The notes under the pieces were generated by a model. That model was not told where the DNA came from and searched no databases. It saw nothing but the letters and a program-made list of their open reading frames with translations. Source: Megalodesulfovibrio gigas DSM 1382 = ATCC 19364 (GTDB taxonomy: Bacteria; Desulfobacterota; Desulfovibrionia; Desulfovibrionales; Desulfovibrionaceae). Taken from it: 49,369 nt of DNA. Below are positions 16,027 through 24,053 of this stretch, in pieces. The position numbers and the translations under genes are program-made. The stretch's first letter is position 1. Each line of letters begins with the position of its first letter. The DNA is taken from contig NC_022444.1 in NCBI RefSeq assembly GCF_000468495.1, positions 1,936,919 to 1,986,287 on the forward strand, given 5' to 3'.

Positions 16027-17462
16027 TGCTCTTTTCCAGCATGTTTTTCCTGGGGGCGTTCCTGCCTGCCGTGCTGGCCGGGCACACCCTGTTGCAGTGG
16101 CTGGCCCAGCGGGACGGCGCGGCGCATCGCGTCTGGCAGGAGGCGGCCAACGCCTTCCTGCTGGCCGCCAGTCTGGTCTTCTATGCCTGGGGCGAACCGC
16201 GGCATCTGCTGGTGCTGGGGGCGTCCATCGGCCTGAACTACGCCGCCGGCCTGGCCGTGGCCTCCCTGCGGACCGGGAACCGGCAGCACAGGGCCGTCGC
16301 TGTGGCCGTGGTGCTGAATCTGGGGCTGCTCATCTATTACAAGTACATGAATTTCTTTATGGATGCAGCCGGGATGGGCCTGGCGGAGCGCATTGCCCAG
16401 CCCCTGGGGGTGAGCTTTTTCACCTTCCGCGGCATCAGCTACGTGCTGGACGTGTCTCGCGGCGTCACCCGGGCCAGCCGTTCGCCGTTGACCTTCGGCT
16501 GCTACATGGCGTTGTTCCCGCAGTTGGTGGCCGGTCCCATCGATCGGCATCCCCTCCTGGCTCCGCAGCTTGCCGCCCGTCGTCTGGACTGCGAGGGCTT
16601 TGCCGAAGGCGCGCGGCGGTTCATCCTCGGGCTGGCCAAAAAGGCCCTGCTGGCGGACACCCTGGCCAAGGTGGCAGATGCCGCCTTCAACGCCCCGGCT
16701 CAGGAACTTTCCTGGACCATGGCCTGGGTTGGCCTCGTCTGCTACACCCTGCAGATCTTCTTCGATTTCAGCGGCTATACGGACATGGCCGTGGGGCTGG
16801 CCCGCATGCTGGGCCTGCGCATCGCCGAAAACTTCAACTATCCGTACATCGCCCGCAGCGTGCGGGAATTCTGGCAGCGTTGGCACATGTCGCTGTCCAG
16901 CTGGTTTCGGGATTACCTGTACATCCCCCTGGGCGGCAACCGGCGCGGCTCGGCGCGCACGGCCTTCAATCTGTTCATGGTCTTCTTCCTGTGCGGCATG
17001 TGGCACGGCGCAGGCTGGGCCTTCATCGCCTGGGGGGCGTACCATGGCCTGTGCATCAGCCTGGAGCGATTCTTCCCTGTCTTTTTCGACAGGATGCCCC
17101 GCCTGCTGCAGCATGGGTATCTGATGCTGGCCATCATGCTGGGCTGGACGCTGTTCCGTGCGCCCACCCTGGCCGCGGCCCTGGACTATTACGGCGCGCT
17201 GGTTGGCCTCTCCACGCCCGGGGAGGCGGTGAAGGAAGTCCTGTGGCACCTGCACGGCGTGGACGTGCAGGCGGCCCTGCTCCTGGGCGTGCTCTTCTCC
17301 CTGCCCACGGCGTCATGGATTGCCCAGCGCCTGCCCGCGGGGCTGGCGGCGTCACCGGTGTTTGCCCTGGCCCGCACGGCGGCGCTGGCCGTGCTGTTTG
17401 CCGTCAGCATGGCTCCTCTGGCGGGCAAGACCTTCCAGCCGTTCATTTATGCCCAGTTCTAG
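16026..17462 (+). CDS. MBOAT-family O-acyltransferase (AlgI-like)
   Basis: A 478-residue polytopic inner-membrane protein of the MBOAT family. Diagnostic segments are the FFPQLVAGPIDR-type motif (here LFPQLVAGPIDRHP), FFDFSGYTDMAVGLARMLG, the NFNYPYIARSVREFWQRWHMSLSSWFRDYLYIPLGGNR block and CGMWHGAGWAF with the catalytic His327. It should move acetyl groups across the membrane to the AlgJ/X-like partner encoded just upstream, whose stop codon it overlaps. No polysaccharide synthase gene lies nearby, so the acetylated polymer must be made elsewhere. Length is normal for the family. Confidence 0.95.
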   Translation: MLFSSMFFLGAFLPAVLAGHTLLQWLAQRDGAAHRVWQEAANAFLLAASLVFYAWGEPRHLLVLGASIGLNYAAGLAVASLRTGNRQHRAVAVAVVLNLGLLIYYKYMNFFMDAAGMGLAERIAQPLGVSFFTFRGISYVLDVSRGVTRASRSPLTFGCYMALFPQLVAGPIDRHPLLAPQLAARRLDCEGFAEGARRFILGLAKKALLADTLAKVADAAFNAPAQELSWTMAWVGLVCYTLQIFFDFSGYTDMAVGLARMLGLRIAENFNYPYIARSVREFWQRWHMSLSSWFRDYLYIPLGGNRRGSARTAFNLFMVFFLCGMWHGAGWAFIAWGAYHGLCISLERFFPVFFDRMPRLLQHGYLMLAIMLGWTLFRAPTLAAALDYYGALVGLSTPGEAVKEVLWHLHGVDVQAALLLGVLFSLPTASWIAQRLPAGLAASPVFALARTAALAVLFAVSMAPLAGKTFQPFIYAQF

Positions 17463-18414
17463 TCGTGCTCCCACGGGCCGACTGGCCCCCAGTCCCACGG
17501 GCCGGCTGCATCTGGGCAACGCCTGGGCCATGCTGCTAGCCTGGCTGGCGGCCCGCAGCCGCGGCGGCCGGGTGATTCTGCGGATGGAAGACATCGACAC
17601 CGTGCGCGCCAGGCCGGCCTTTGCCGGCCAGATGCAGCGCGATCTGGAATGGCTGGGCCTGGATTGGGACGAGGGACCGCATTTCCAGAGCCATCACCTG
17701 GATCGGTACGAGGCCGCCATGGAGGATCTGCGGCGGCGCGGGCTGGTCTATCCCTGCTACTGCACCCGTAAGGAGTTGCGCGGCCTGGCCTCCGCACCGC
17801 ATGCCGGCGAGGTCGGGCCGGTGTATCCCGGCACCTGCGCCGGTCTTTCGTCCGGGGACTGCGCCGCCCGGGAGGCCCAGGGCCGGCGGCCGGCATGGCG
17901 GTTGCGGTGTTCCGACGAGCCGGCAACCTTTGTGGATGCGCGTCGCGGCGAGCAGCGCATTGCCCCGGCCAGCCTGGGGGACGTGGCCCTGCGGCGTTCG
18001 GACGGCGTCTGGGCCTATCAACTGGCCGTCACCGTGGATGATGCCGCCATGGGCGTGACCCAGGTGGTGCGCGGCGAAGATCTGCTGGACTCCACGCCCT
18101 GGCAGGTGTTCTTGCTGGGATTGCTGGGCGCGCCCGCCCCGCAGTATCTGCACGTGCCCCTGCTGGTGGATGCGTCCGGGGAGCGTCTGGCCAAGCGGCA
18201 CGGCAGCGTGGAACTGGCAGCCCTGCGAGAGGCCGGGGTACGGCCGGCGGCCGTCATCGGCTGGCTGGGAGCCCGGGCCGGCCTGCTGGACACGCCCATC
18301 CCCATGCCCTGCGCCGCGGGCGAACTCATTCCCCGGTTCACGCCAGCGGCATTGCCCTCGGGACCGGTCTCGACACCCGACGGCATTGCCGCCCTGCTGC
18401 GCCGGCTTGGCTAG
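17449..18414 (+). CDS. gluQ: Glutamyl-Q tRNA(Asp) synthetase
   Basis: A 321-residue protein homologous to the catalytic part of glutamyl-tRNA synthetase without an anticodon-binding domain. It charges queuosine in tRNA(Asp) with glutamate. The HIGH-like motif lies in RLAPSPTGRLHLGNA (11-25). A zinc site is suggested by CYCTRKEL and VYPGTC. The KMSKS position reads LAKRHGS. QLAVTVDDAAMGVTQVVRGEDLL is the conserved family block. The ATG at 17449 lies 14 nt inside the end of the MBOAT gene, so translation is likely coupled. The TAG stop lies in a CTAG that begins a repeat copy. At 321 residues it is somewhat longer than the usual 290-310. Confidence 0.93.
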   Translation: MPSSSRAPTGRLAPSPTGRLHLGNAWAMLLAWLAARSRGGRVILRMEDIDTVRARPAFAGQMQRDLEWLGLDWDEGPHFQSHHLDRYEAAMEDLRRRGLVYPCYCTRKELRGLASAPHAGEVGPVYPGTCAGLSSGDCAAREAQGRRPAWRLRCSDEPATFVDARRGEQRIAPASLGDVALRRSDGVWAYQLAVTVDDAAMGVTQVVRGEDLLDSTPWQVFLLGLLGAPAPQYLHVPLLVDASGERLAKRHGSVELAALREAGVRPAAVIGWLGARAGLLDTPIPMPCAAGELIPRFTPAALPSGPVSTPDGIAALLRRLG

Positions 18415-18480
18415 GGCAAGGTATCTTTGAGAAGAGTTCCTGGGGGAACCCCTTTCTGTAGAAAGGGGTTCCCCCAGCCC
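18411..18480 (-). repeat. Palindromic intergenic repeat, copy C, with perfect 17-bp hairpin
   Basis: Begins on the CTAG that contains the gluQ TAG stop and runs as the inverted form of the family: CTAGGGCAAGGTATCTTTG, then a perfect hairpin with stem CTGGGGGAACCCCTTTC (18440-18456), loop TGTA and complementary arm 18461-18477. It is followed by a C-rich run. It lies between the convergent genes gluQ and the small secreted protein gene and probably terminates both. Confidence 0.8.
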
Positions 18481-18544
18481 CCCCCCTCCCCAAAGACTTT
18501 TGGTATAATTATAAGATACTATCAATGTTTTGGAAGGGGAGAGC

Positions 18545-18609
18545 GCGAGAGGGAAGCACTTGTTGCAAAAAGGGACCCCTCTCGCAGCGTCCTTGTCTCA
18601 GCACATTGA
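18545..18609 (-). repeat. Palindromic intergenic repeat, copy D (partial)
   Basis: GCGAGAGGG (18545-18553) pairs with CCCTCTCGC (18577-18585). Read on the minus strand, the stretch AAGGACGCTGCGAGAGGGG then CCTTTTTGCAA matches the left half of the copies at 23947 and 49309. It lies in the same orientation as copy C, 65 nt away, so this convergent gap carries two copies or one copy split by about 60 nt of AT-rich sequence (TATAATTATAAG-like, 18503-18520). Confidence 0.65.
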
Positions 18610-18621
18610 AACACGCTCCGG

Positions 18622-18975
18622 CTACTGCCAGCAGCGGATGAGCTTGCCGTTCCAGTCGCCCCGCCAGTTCTTGTCCGAGGCGTTGTTCCATTTGCCCTGG
18701 AATCCAGCCTTGTGGAAGTTGAACAGCAAGGACCCGCTGCCATCGGATTGCGCCCACTGCCCCTTGGCGGAGCTGCCGGTCAGCACGCCCATCACCTGGC
18801 CGCTATGGTGGGGATAGTCGCCGCTGAAGGTGTTGTTGTTGTAGTTGAAGTGCAGGGTCAGCACGCCCCATGGCGTGTTGTACTGGCAGGTCTCCGCCAT
18901 GGCCGGCGCGGCGACGAGCATGATCGCAACCGCCAATATGAGCAGCCGCACGATGTGACTACAGGATGCGCGCAT
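18622..18975 (-). CDS. Small secreted protein of unknown function
   Basis: A 117-residue protein with a clear signal peptide (MRASCSHIVRLLILAVAIML, cleavage after AMA near residue 27). The mature part of about 90 residues is rich in Gly, Trp, Asn and aromatic residues and has two cysteines, one at each end (ETCQY and IRCWQ), likely a disulfide. The spacing of GVLTLHF, FSGDY, GVLTGSSAKGQW, GSLLFNF and FQGKWNN is that of short beta-strand repeats seen in secreted bacterial beta-barrel-like domains, where G-x-W turns recur. The ATG at 18975 has GGAGGGGA at good spacing, so an upstream extension is rejected. It lies 131 nt downstream of the M1 peptidase gene on the same strand. Confidence 0.85.
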   Translation of the reverse strand: MRASCSHIVRLLILAVAIMLVAAPAMAETCQYNTPWGVLTLHFNYNNNTFSGDYPHHSGQVMGVLTGSSAKGQWAQSDGSGSLLFNFHKAGFQGKWNNASDKNWRGDWNGKLIRCWQ

Positions 18976-19106
18976 ATCCAGTCCCCTCCGGGTTACGGTG
19001 TGCCAAAAATGAGCCGGCACATGCCGGTTTATACCCCATATGCACGGTTTTACCCTGGGTGACAAGAGGGTCGGGTTTGCGCTTCCGTCAGGGCCGTTCG
19101 GCCCGA

Positions 19107-21278
19107 TCATTCTTCCGTGAAGCGGTGGACGGTGCCCCCGTCGCCGGGGGGCCAGGTGTCCTTGAACACGGCCTGCCCCTCGCGGAAGGCAAGCACGCTG
19201 TAGCGGCCGTAATGGCCGATGAGGAAGGCCGGACGCGAGACCGCCTGCGCGGAGGCCTGGGGCGCGAGGTGCACCAGCCCGCGCACGCCGCGGGGCATGT
19301 CGGCATGATCGCCGTGCATGACCAGCAGGTGCACGTCCGGCATGGCGGTTGCGGCGGCCTCGGGCAGGGCAGGGATTCGCCCCAGCAACTGCCGGCCGAT
19401 GGGGGTTTCCGGCTGGCCGAAGAACAGCAGGTCCCGATGCCCCAGGGCGTGCACGTCGGCTTCCTGCAGGGAGGTTTCCTCCACGATGCGGGCGCGCGGC
19501 TGGGAAATTCCGGCCAGCAGGGTGGGCAGCATCTCCCGGTATGCCGGCGGCACTCCTGCGCCCAGCACGGCGGTGCAGGTGGCCGAGCCCTTGAGGGTGT
19601 CCACGGTGGCGGGAATTTCCTGCGGGTCGAGCAGCCGGAACAGGTGGGCGTCCGGATCAATGATCACGGCCTGCGGCCTGCCCGGTGTTTCCAGGGAAAA
19701 GGCCGCCCGGGCTTGCGGCAGGGACATTGTCCGCGTCACAACGGCGTTGCCCATGCCGACTTCCAGGCGCACGGGCAGGGCGTAGGCCGGTTCCTGCTGC
19801 GTCAGTACGCCATCCACCTGCCACCCGTCGTGGTCGGCAAAGGTTCGTCGCTGGCGGCGCACCGCGTCCAGGGCCAGCACGGGCGCGCCGGGCCGGGCGA
19901 TCCATTGCTGTAGGAAGCGCCGGCTTTCCTCCTCGTCCCAGCCGCCATGCTCCACAAAGGCGCGACGCAGATCCTCCCAGCCGGCTTCCCGGAACAGCCA
20001 TTCGCGGTATACGGTCCGCAGGGCGTTCCAGAAGGCCTCGTCTCCCAGGCGGGTGCGGATCATGTGGAAGACGAACATGGCTTTGCCGTAGCCCACGGCC
20101 TGGGTGGCTGGGCTCATGCGCGAGGCGAAGCGTGCCAGGGGAAAATCTTCGGGGCCGGCAGCCAGTTGGGCGTAGCGGCGCAGGGTGCGCAGGCGGTAGT
20201 CCCTGGCGGCGTCGGGGGATTTTTCTTCCTCGCCCAGGTAGTCCGCCACATAGGAGGCCAGGCCCTCGCACCAGTTGCCCTGGCTGTAATCCACAAATAC
20301 GCCGTTGCCCCACCAGCAATGGGCGATTTCGTGGCGCAGGCTGGTGTCCGGGATGAATGGCAATCGCAGCACGGCGCTGCCCAGCAGGGTGAAGCCGGGA
20401 AAGCCGTAGCCCGTGGGCAGGAAGTTTTCCACCACCAGGAACTGGGCAAAGGGGTAGGGGCCGTGCAGCCGTTCGTAGAACCGGATCCAGCGTGCCGAGG
20501 CCTCCAGATAGCGCGACGCCAGGGCGGCGGTGTCTTTGGTCAGACAGGTGAGGACGCGCACGCCGGCCTCGCGAGACTCCTGCACCTCCCACCATCCGGC
20601 GGCCAGGGGCAACGGGCCGAGGACGGGCATGGTCTCCCAGACGGAGAGGCTCTCCCCGTCAGCTTCCGAAAATGCCACCAGGGTGCCGGTGGTCACTGCG
20701 AGCATGCCCGCCGGCGCGCGCACCGTGATGTGGAAGCGGTCGCCGTTTGGTTGGGCGGAGACGGGATGCCAGCCGCTGCCGGCCAGGAGCATGGCGCCTT
20801 TGGGGTGGATGACGCCTTCCACGCCGAATCCTGGATTGTCCATGTTGGCGGGGGCTTCATCCACGTCTTCCTGAAAAACGCACCGCGTGTGCAGGTGCAG
20901 CTCGCCACCTGCGGCCTGTTCGGGCAGCAGAAGTCGCAGGCGGCCGTTTTCCTGCTCCACAGGGACGGCGATCTGTCGGGGGGCGCCATCCTCCGCCGGA
21001 GCATGCAGGACGGCCTGCAACACTTCCACCTGCCGGGCCATGCGCAGTTCCAGCACCGGGGGGGTGTCTTGCGGGACGTCTTGGAAGAAGTCCTTGGGCA
21101 GTTCGATGATGTCGTGCACGTCGATGCGGGCGAGCTCGGGCAGCAGGCGCGCCTCCAGTCGATGCGTCAACGGGCGCGCTTGCGGGGTGCCCCAGGCAGG
21201 GGCGTACGCAAGGAAGGAAAACAGGGCCACGGCGCAATAGATCGCCGGGCAACGCAGGAGGGGCATGCGTTGAACCAT
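19107..21278 (-). CDS. Secreted M1-family (gluzincin) metallopeptidase
   Basis: About 723 residues. An N-terminal signal peptide (CPAIYCAVALFSFLAYAPAWG) precedes an M1-type N-terminal beta domain. The catalytic domain holds HEIAHCWWGN (His316, Glu317, His320), and the third zinc ligand is the Glu of NWCEGLASYVADYL, 18 residues on, as in M1 aminopeptidases. The GAMEN-like exopeptidase motif is not obvious; the corresponding stretch is GYGFPGFTLLGSA, so it may not be an aminopeptidase. A C-terminal region (from about residue 470) is not catalytic and is probably a binding domain. Start choice is uncertain: Met at 21278 or at 21266 keep the signal peptide; 21344 would place 22 residues before it. 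Likely periplasmic. It is divergent from the hybrid kinase gene (129-nt gap). Confidence 0.87.
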   Translation of the reverse strand: MVQRMPLLRCPAIYCAVALFSFLAYAPAWGTPQARPLTHRLEARLLPELARIDVHDIIELPKDFFQDVPQDTPPVLELRMARQVEVLQAVLHAPAEDGAPRQIAVPVEQENGRLRLLLPEQAAGGELHLHTRCVFQEDVDEAPANMDNPGFGVEGVIHPKGAMLLAGSGWHPVSAQPNGDRFHITVRAPAGMLAVTTGTLVAFSEADGESLSVWETMPVLGPLPLAAGWWEVQESREAGVRVLTCLTKDTAALASRYLEASARWIRFYERLHGPYPFAQFLVVENFLPTGYGFPGFTLLGSAVLRLPFIPDTSLRHEIAHCWWGNGVFVDYSQGNWCEGLASYVADYLGEEEKSPDAARDYRLRTLRRYAQLAAGPEDFPLARFASRMSPATQAVGYGKAMFVFHMIRTRLGDEAFWNALRTVYREWLFREAGWEDLRRAFVEHGGWDEEESRRFLQQWIARPGAPVLALDAVRRQRRTFADHDGWQVDGVLTQQEPAYALPVRLEVGMGNAVVTRTMSLPQARAAFSLETPGRPQAVIIDPDAHLFRLLDPQEIPATVDTLKGSATCTAVLGAGVPPAYREMLPTLLAGISQPRARIVEETSLQEADVHALGHRDLLFFGQPETPIGRQLLGRIPALPEAAATAMPDVHLLVMHGDHADMPRGVRGLVHLAPQASAQAVSRPAFLIGHYGRYSVLAFREGQAVFKDTWPPGDGGTVHRFTEE

Positions 21279-21407
21279 GCCTGCAGCATACACAAATCTG
21301 CGCGCAACGGAAGCGAATTTCTGTCGGCCCATTCCCTTTTCCACTGGGCTGTGCCATGCTGCCTATGCGTTTTCCACGCGCAGCAACTGAACCCCCGGCG
21401 TTTTATC

Positions 21408-23924
21408 ATGAGCGATTTGCCCGCAGTGCGCGCCATCGTGGCGTTTCTGGCGTATCCCGAGGGGGAGGCGCTCACCGGCGTGTTGATCGGGCTGTTGCTG
21501 GGCCTGGGCGTCTGGGCGCTGATGCTGTATCGGGAAATCGGGCGGCGTCGGCGGACCGAAGCTGCCTTGCGGCAGGAGCAGGACCGCCTTCGGCAAACCC
21601 TGGCTGCCGCCTGCGATGCGTCCTGGGAGCTGGATGCCGAAAACGGCGTGTTCAGCCCGCGTGAGGCCTGGAGGTCCATGCTGGGCTATGGCCCGCGCCA
21701 GGATGCCGACACCGTGCGCACCTTCGAGGCCTTGCTGCATCCTGAAGACCGTCCCCGCCTGCAGGAGGCGGTGCAGGCGGTTGTCCGTGGCGACGCGCCG
21801 GGCATGGCCGTGGAAATTCGTCTCATGAACGCCGCCGGGCAGTGGCAGTGGACGTGCTGCCGTGGCGCGCCGATCTTGCGAGACGGTCAGGGCCGGGTGT
21901 TACGTCTCGGTGGTGGATTGACGGACATCCACGCCCGGAAAGACGCTGCCGCGGCCTGTCGGGCCGGTGTGCGCAAGCTCGATGCCGTGCTCAAGACGCT
22001 GCCGCTGCATTTGTATTGGAAGGATGCCGCGCTGCGCCTTGACGGCTGCAATGGCTGGTCCTTGCTGGATCAGACAGCGCCCCTCAGGCAGGATGCCTGC
22101 TCGCGCGCGTGGCAGCCTGATCCGCGGCGCGAGTTGCTGGAACGTCAGGTGTTGGCCACGGGCGTGCCGGTGCTGGATCTGCATGAGGTGACGCATCCGG
22201 AAACAGGGGAGGGGCACACCGTGCAGGTGCATCTGCTGCCCCTGCCGGGCGATGGCCCCCAGCCCGGCGGCGTGTTGGGCATGTGCCACGACGTGACGCA
22301 ACGGCTGGCCCTGGAGCGCGATCTGCAATTTGCCAAGCAGAAGGCCGATGCGGCCAATCTCGCCAAATCCCGCCTGCTGGCGGCCATGAGCCACGAGATC
22401 CGTACGCCCATGAACGCCATCCTGGGCATGGCCGAAATGCTGCGCGAAACCCGGCTGGATCGTGAGCAGGAGGGGTTTGTGCAGGTGCTGACGACCTCGG
22501 GCGAGTCGCTCATGGCCATCATCAACAATATTCTGGACTTCAGCCGTGCGGAATCCGGCCAGATGCAGCCGGAGCACGCCCCGTTCCGCCCGGCGGAAGT
22601 GCTGACCCGGCTGCGGGATCTGTTTGCCCTGCGCTGCCAGACCAAGGGACTGCGGTTGGAATTTATCTTGGACCCGGCCCTGCCGGATCTGCTCCTGGGC
22701 GACGCCTTGCGGCTGCAGCAAATCTTGTCGAATCTGCTGGAGAATGCCGTCAAGTTCACCTCGGCGGGGAGTCTTCGCGTGCAGGCCACGTTGTTGCGTC
22801 AGCAGGAGCAGGGGGCGGAAGTGCTGTTCGAGGTGGCAGATACCGGCCCCGGCATTCCAGAATCCAGGCAACAGGCTGTTTTTGAACACTTTGTCCAAGT
22901 GGACGAGTCCACCACCCGGCAGTATGGCGGCAGTGGCCTGGGGCTGGCCCTGTGCCGCGAGCTGGCCCGGCTGCTGGGGGGGCAGCTCTGGCTGGAAAGC
23001 GAGGTGGGCCAGGGGAGCACCTTTTTCCTTGCCCTGGGGTTCGGGGTGCCCCCGTCAGACATGGCCGACTCGGCGTCGGCAGCGGCCCGGCGTCGGCCTT
23101 CTGCCCCCGGCGTGCCCGCAACCGCGGATACCTGCCACGTCCTGCTTGTGGAAGACTCTGAATTCAATGCCTTTGTGGTGGCCTCGTATCTCAAGGGCAC
23201 CGCCTGTCGCGTCACCATCGCCAGCAATGGCGAGGAAGGACTGAAGGCGTATGCAAAGGGGACCTTCGACGTGGTGCTCATGGACATGCAGATGCCGGTG
23301 ATGGACGGCTACACCGCCACCCGCGCCATCCGCGATCTGGAAGCGGCCGAGGGCCTGCCTGTCACCCCCGTGCTGGCCATGACCGCCCACGCCATGGACG
23401 AGCAGCGGGAGCGGAGCCTGACGGCCGGCTGCTCGGCCCATCTGGCCAAGCCGGTGAGCCGGCGGGACTTGCTGCAGGCCATCGCCCGGTTCACGGGCAA
23501 GCAGGTGCTGCGGGGCGCTGCGGTGGCGGCAGAGTCCCTGGAGATCGACGCAGGCAGCGCGGGCATGCTCGAGGCACTCCCGCCGCAAGACACCTGCCCG
23601 ATTGTGGAAGCAGACGCCATCATGCAGGACGGCAGCCCCATCCCCGTGTGCGTGGACCCGGAGCTCAAGGATTTGGCGCCCACGTTCCTGCAGGCCATAC
23701 AGTCCAAAATTTCCCCGTTCCGCCGCGCCCTGCTTCCGGAGGACATGGAGGCCCTGTCCCGGCTGGGACATCAGCTCAAGGGAGAAGGGGCAGCCTTCGG
23801 GTTTCCGATTCTGGGTGAACTTGGGGCCCAGCTCGAAGGGGCAGCCCTCCGGGGCGACAGTGATGGGGCGGCCGCAGTGCTGGACCGCCTGCAGGACGTG
23901 CTGGACCGCATCGTGATGGTGTGA
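21408..23924 (+). CDS. Hybrid histidine kinase with PAS, receiver and Hpt domains
   Basis: An 838-residue membrane-anchored phosphorelay protein. In order: one transmembrane helix (about 22-42), a short coiled coil, a PAS domain (about 65-190, SWELDAENGVFSPREAWRSMLGYG), a second PAS-like region (about 195-305), HisKA with His329 in MSHEIRTPMNAIL, HATPase_c (N box NLLENAVKF, DTGPGIP, GGSGLGLAL), a receiver with phospho-acceptor Asp626 in VLMDMQMPVMDGY and a conserved Lys (LAKPVS), and a C-terminal Hpt domain with His788 in LGHQLKGEGAAFGF. This is the ArcB/BarA-like three-step architecture. No output regulator is adjacent; the AraC gene 129 nt downstream is not a response regulator. The ATG at 21408 is preferred because the 487 upstream in-frame codons are antisense to the peptidase gene. 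Confidence 0.94.
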   Translation: MSDLPAVRAIVAFLAYPEGEALTGVLIGLLLGLGVWALMLYREIGRRRRTEAALRQEQDRLRQTLAAACDASWELDAENGVFSPREAWRSMLGYGPRQDADTVRTFEALLHPEDRPRLQEAVQAVVRGDAPGMAVEIRLMNAAGQWQWTCCRGAPILRDGQGRVLRLGGGLTDIHARKDAAAACRAGVRKLDAVLKTLPLHLYWKDAALRLDGCNGWSLLDQTAPLRQDACSRAWQPDPRRELLERQVLATGVPVLDLHEVTHPETGEGHTVQVHLLPLPGDGPQPGGVLGMCHDVTQRLALERDLQFAKQKADAANLAKSRLLAAMSHEIRTPMNAILGMAEMLRETRLDREQEGFVQVLTTSGESLMAIINNILDFSRAESGQMQPEHAPFRPAEVLTRLRDLFALRCQTKGLRLEFILDPALPDLLLGDALRLQQILSNLLENAVKFTSAGSLRVQATLLRQQEQGAEVLFEVADTGPGIPESRQQAVFEHFVQVDESTTRQYGGSGLGLALCRELARLLGGQLWLESEVGQGSTFFLALGFGVPPSDMADSASAAARRRPSAPGVPATADTCHVLLVEDSEFNAFVVASYLKGTACRVTIASNGEEGLKAYAKGTFDVVLMDMQMPVMDGYTATRAIRDLEAAEGLPVTPVLAMTAHAMDEQRERSLTAGCSAHLAKPVSRRDLLQAIARFTGKQVLRGAAVAAESLEIDAGSAGMLEALPPQDTCPIVEADAIMQDGSPIPVCVDPELKDLAPTFLQAIQSKISPFRRALLPEDMEALSRLGHQLKGEGAAFGFPILGELGAQLEGAALRGDSDGAAAVLDRLQDVLDRIVMV

Positions 23925-23946
23925 TTGCCTTGTCGTACGGCTGGGG

Positions 23947-24045
23947 CTAGAGCATGTTACTTTTGAAAAAGGACGTTGCGAGAGGGGAAACCTTTTCGCA
24001 AAAGGTTTTCCCCCGACAACTCCTTGCAAAAATACCTTGCCCTAG
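23947..24045 (+). repeat. Palindromic intergenic repeat, copy E (complete, 99 bp)
   Basis: The best complete copy. It is bounded by CTAG at both ends. The outer arms are imperfect inverted repeats: the left arm reads CTAGAGCATGTTACTTTTG and the right arm, inverted, reads CTAGGGCAAGGTATTTTTG. The centre is a hairpin with GGGGAAACCTTTT opposite AAAAGGTTTTCCCC. It lies between the hybrid kinase stop (23924) and the AraC start (24054), where it could end kinase transcription or act in the AraC leader. Confidence 0.8.
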
Positions 24046-24053
24046 AATGCGTC

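Noticed and set aside
19947-21407. In-frame N-terminal extension of the hybrid histidine kinase by 487 codons
   Set aside because: The extension is antisense to the M1 peptidase gene, has shadow-type composition (Gly/Gln/His rich), and the ATG at 21408 directly precedes the membrane anchor.
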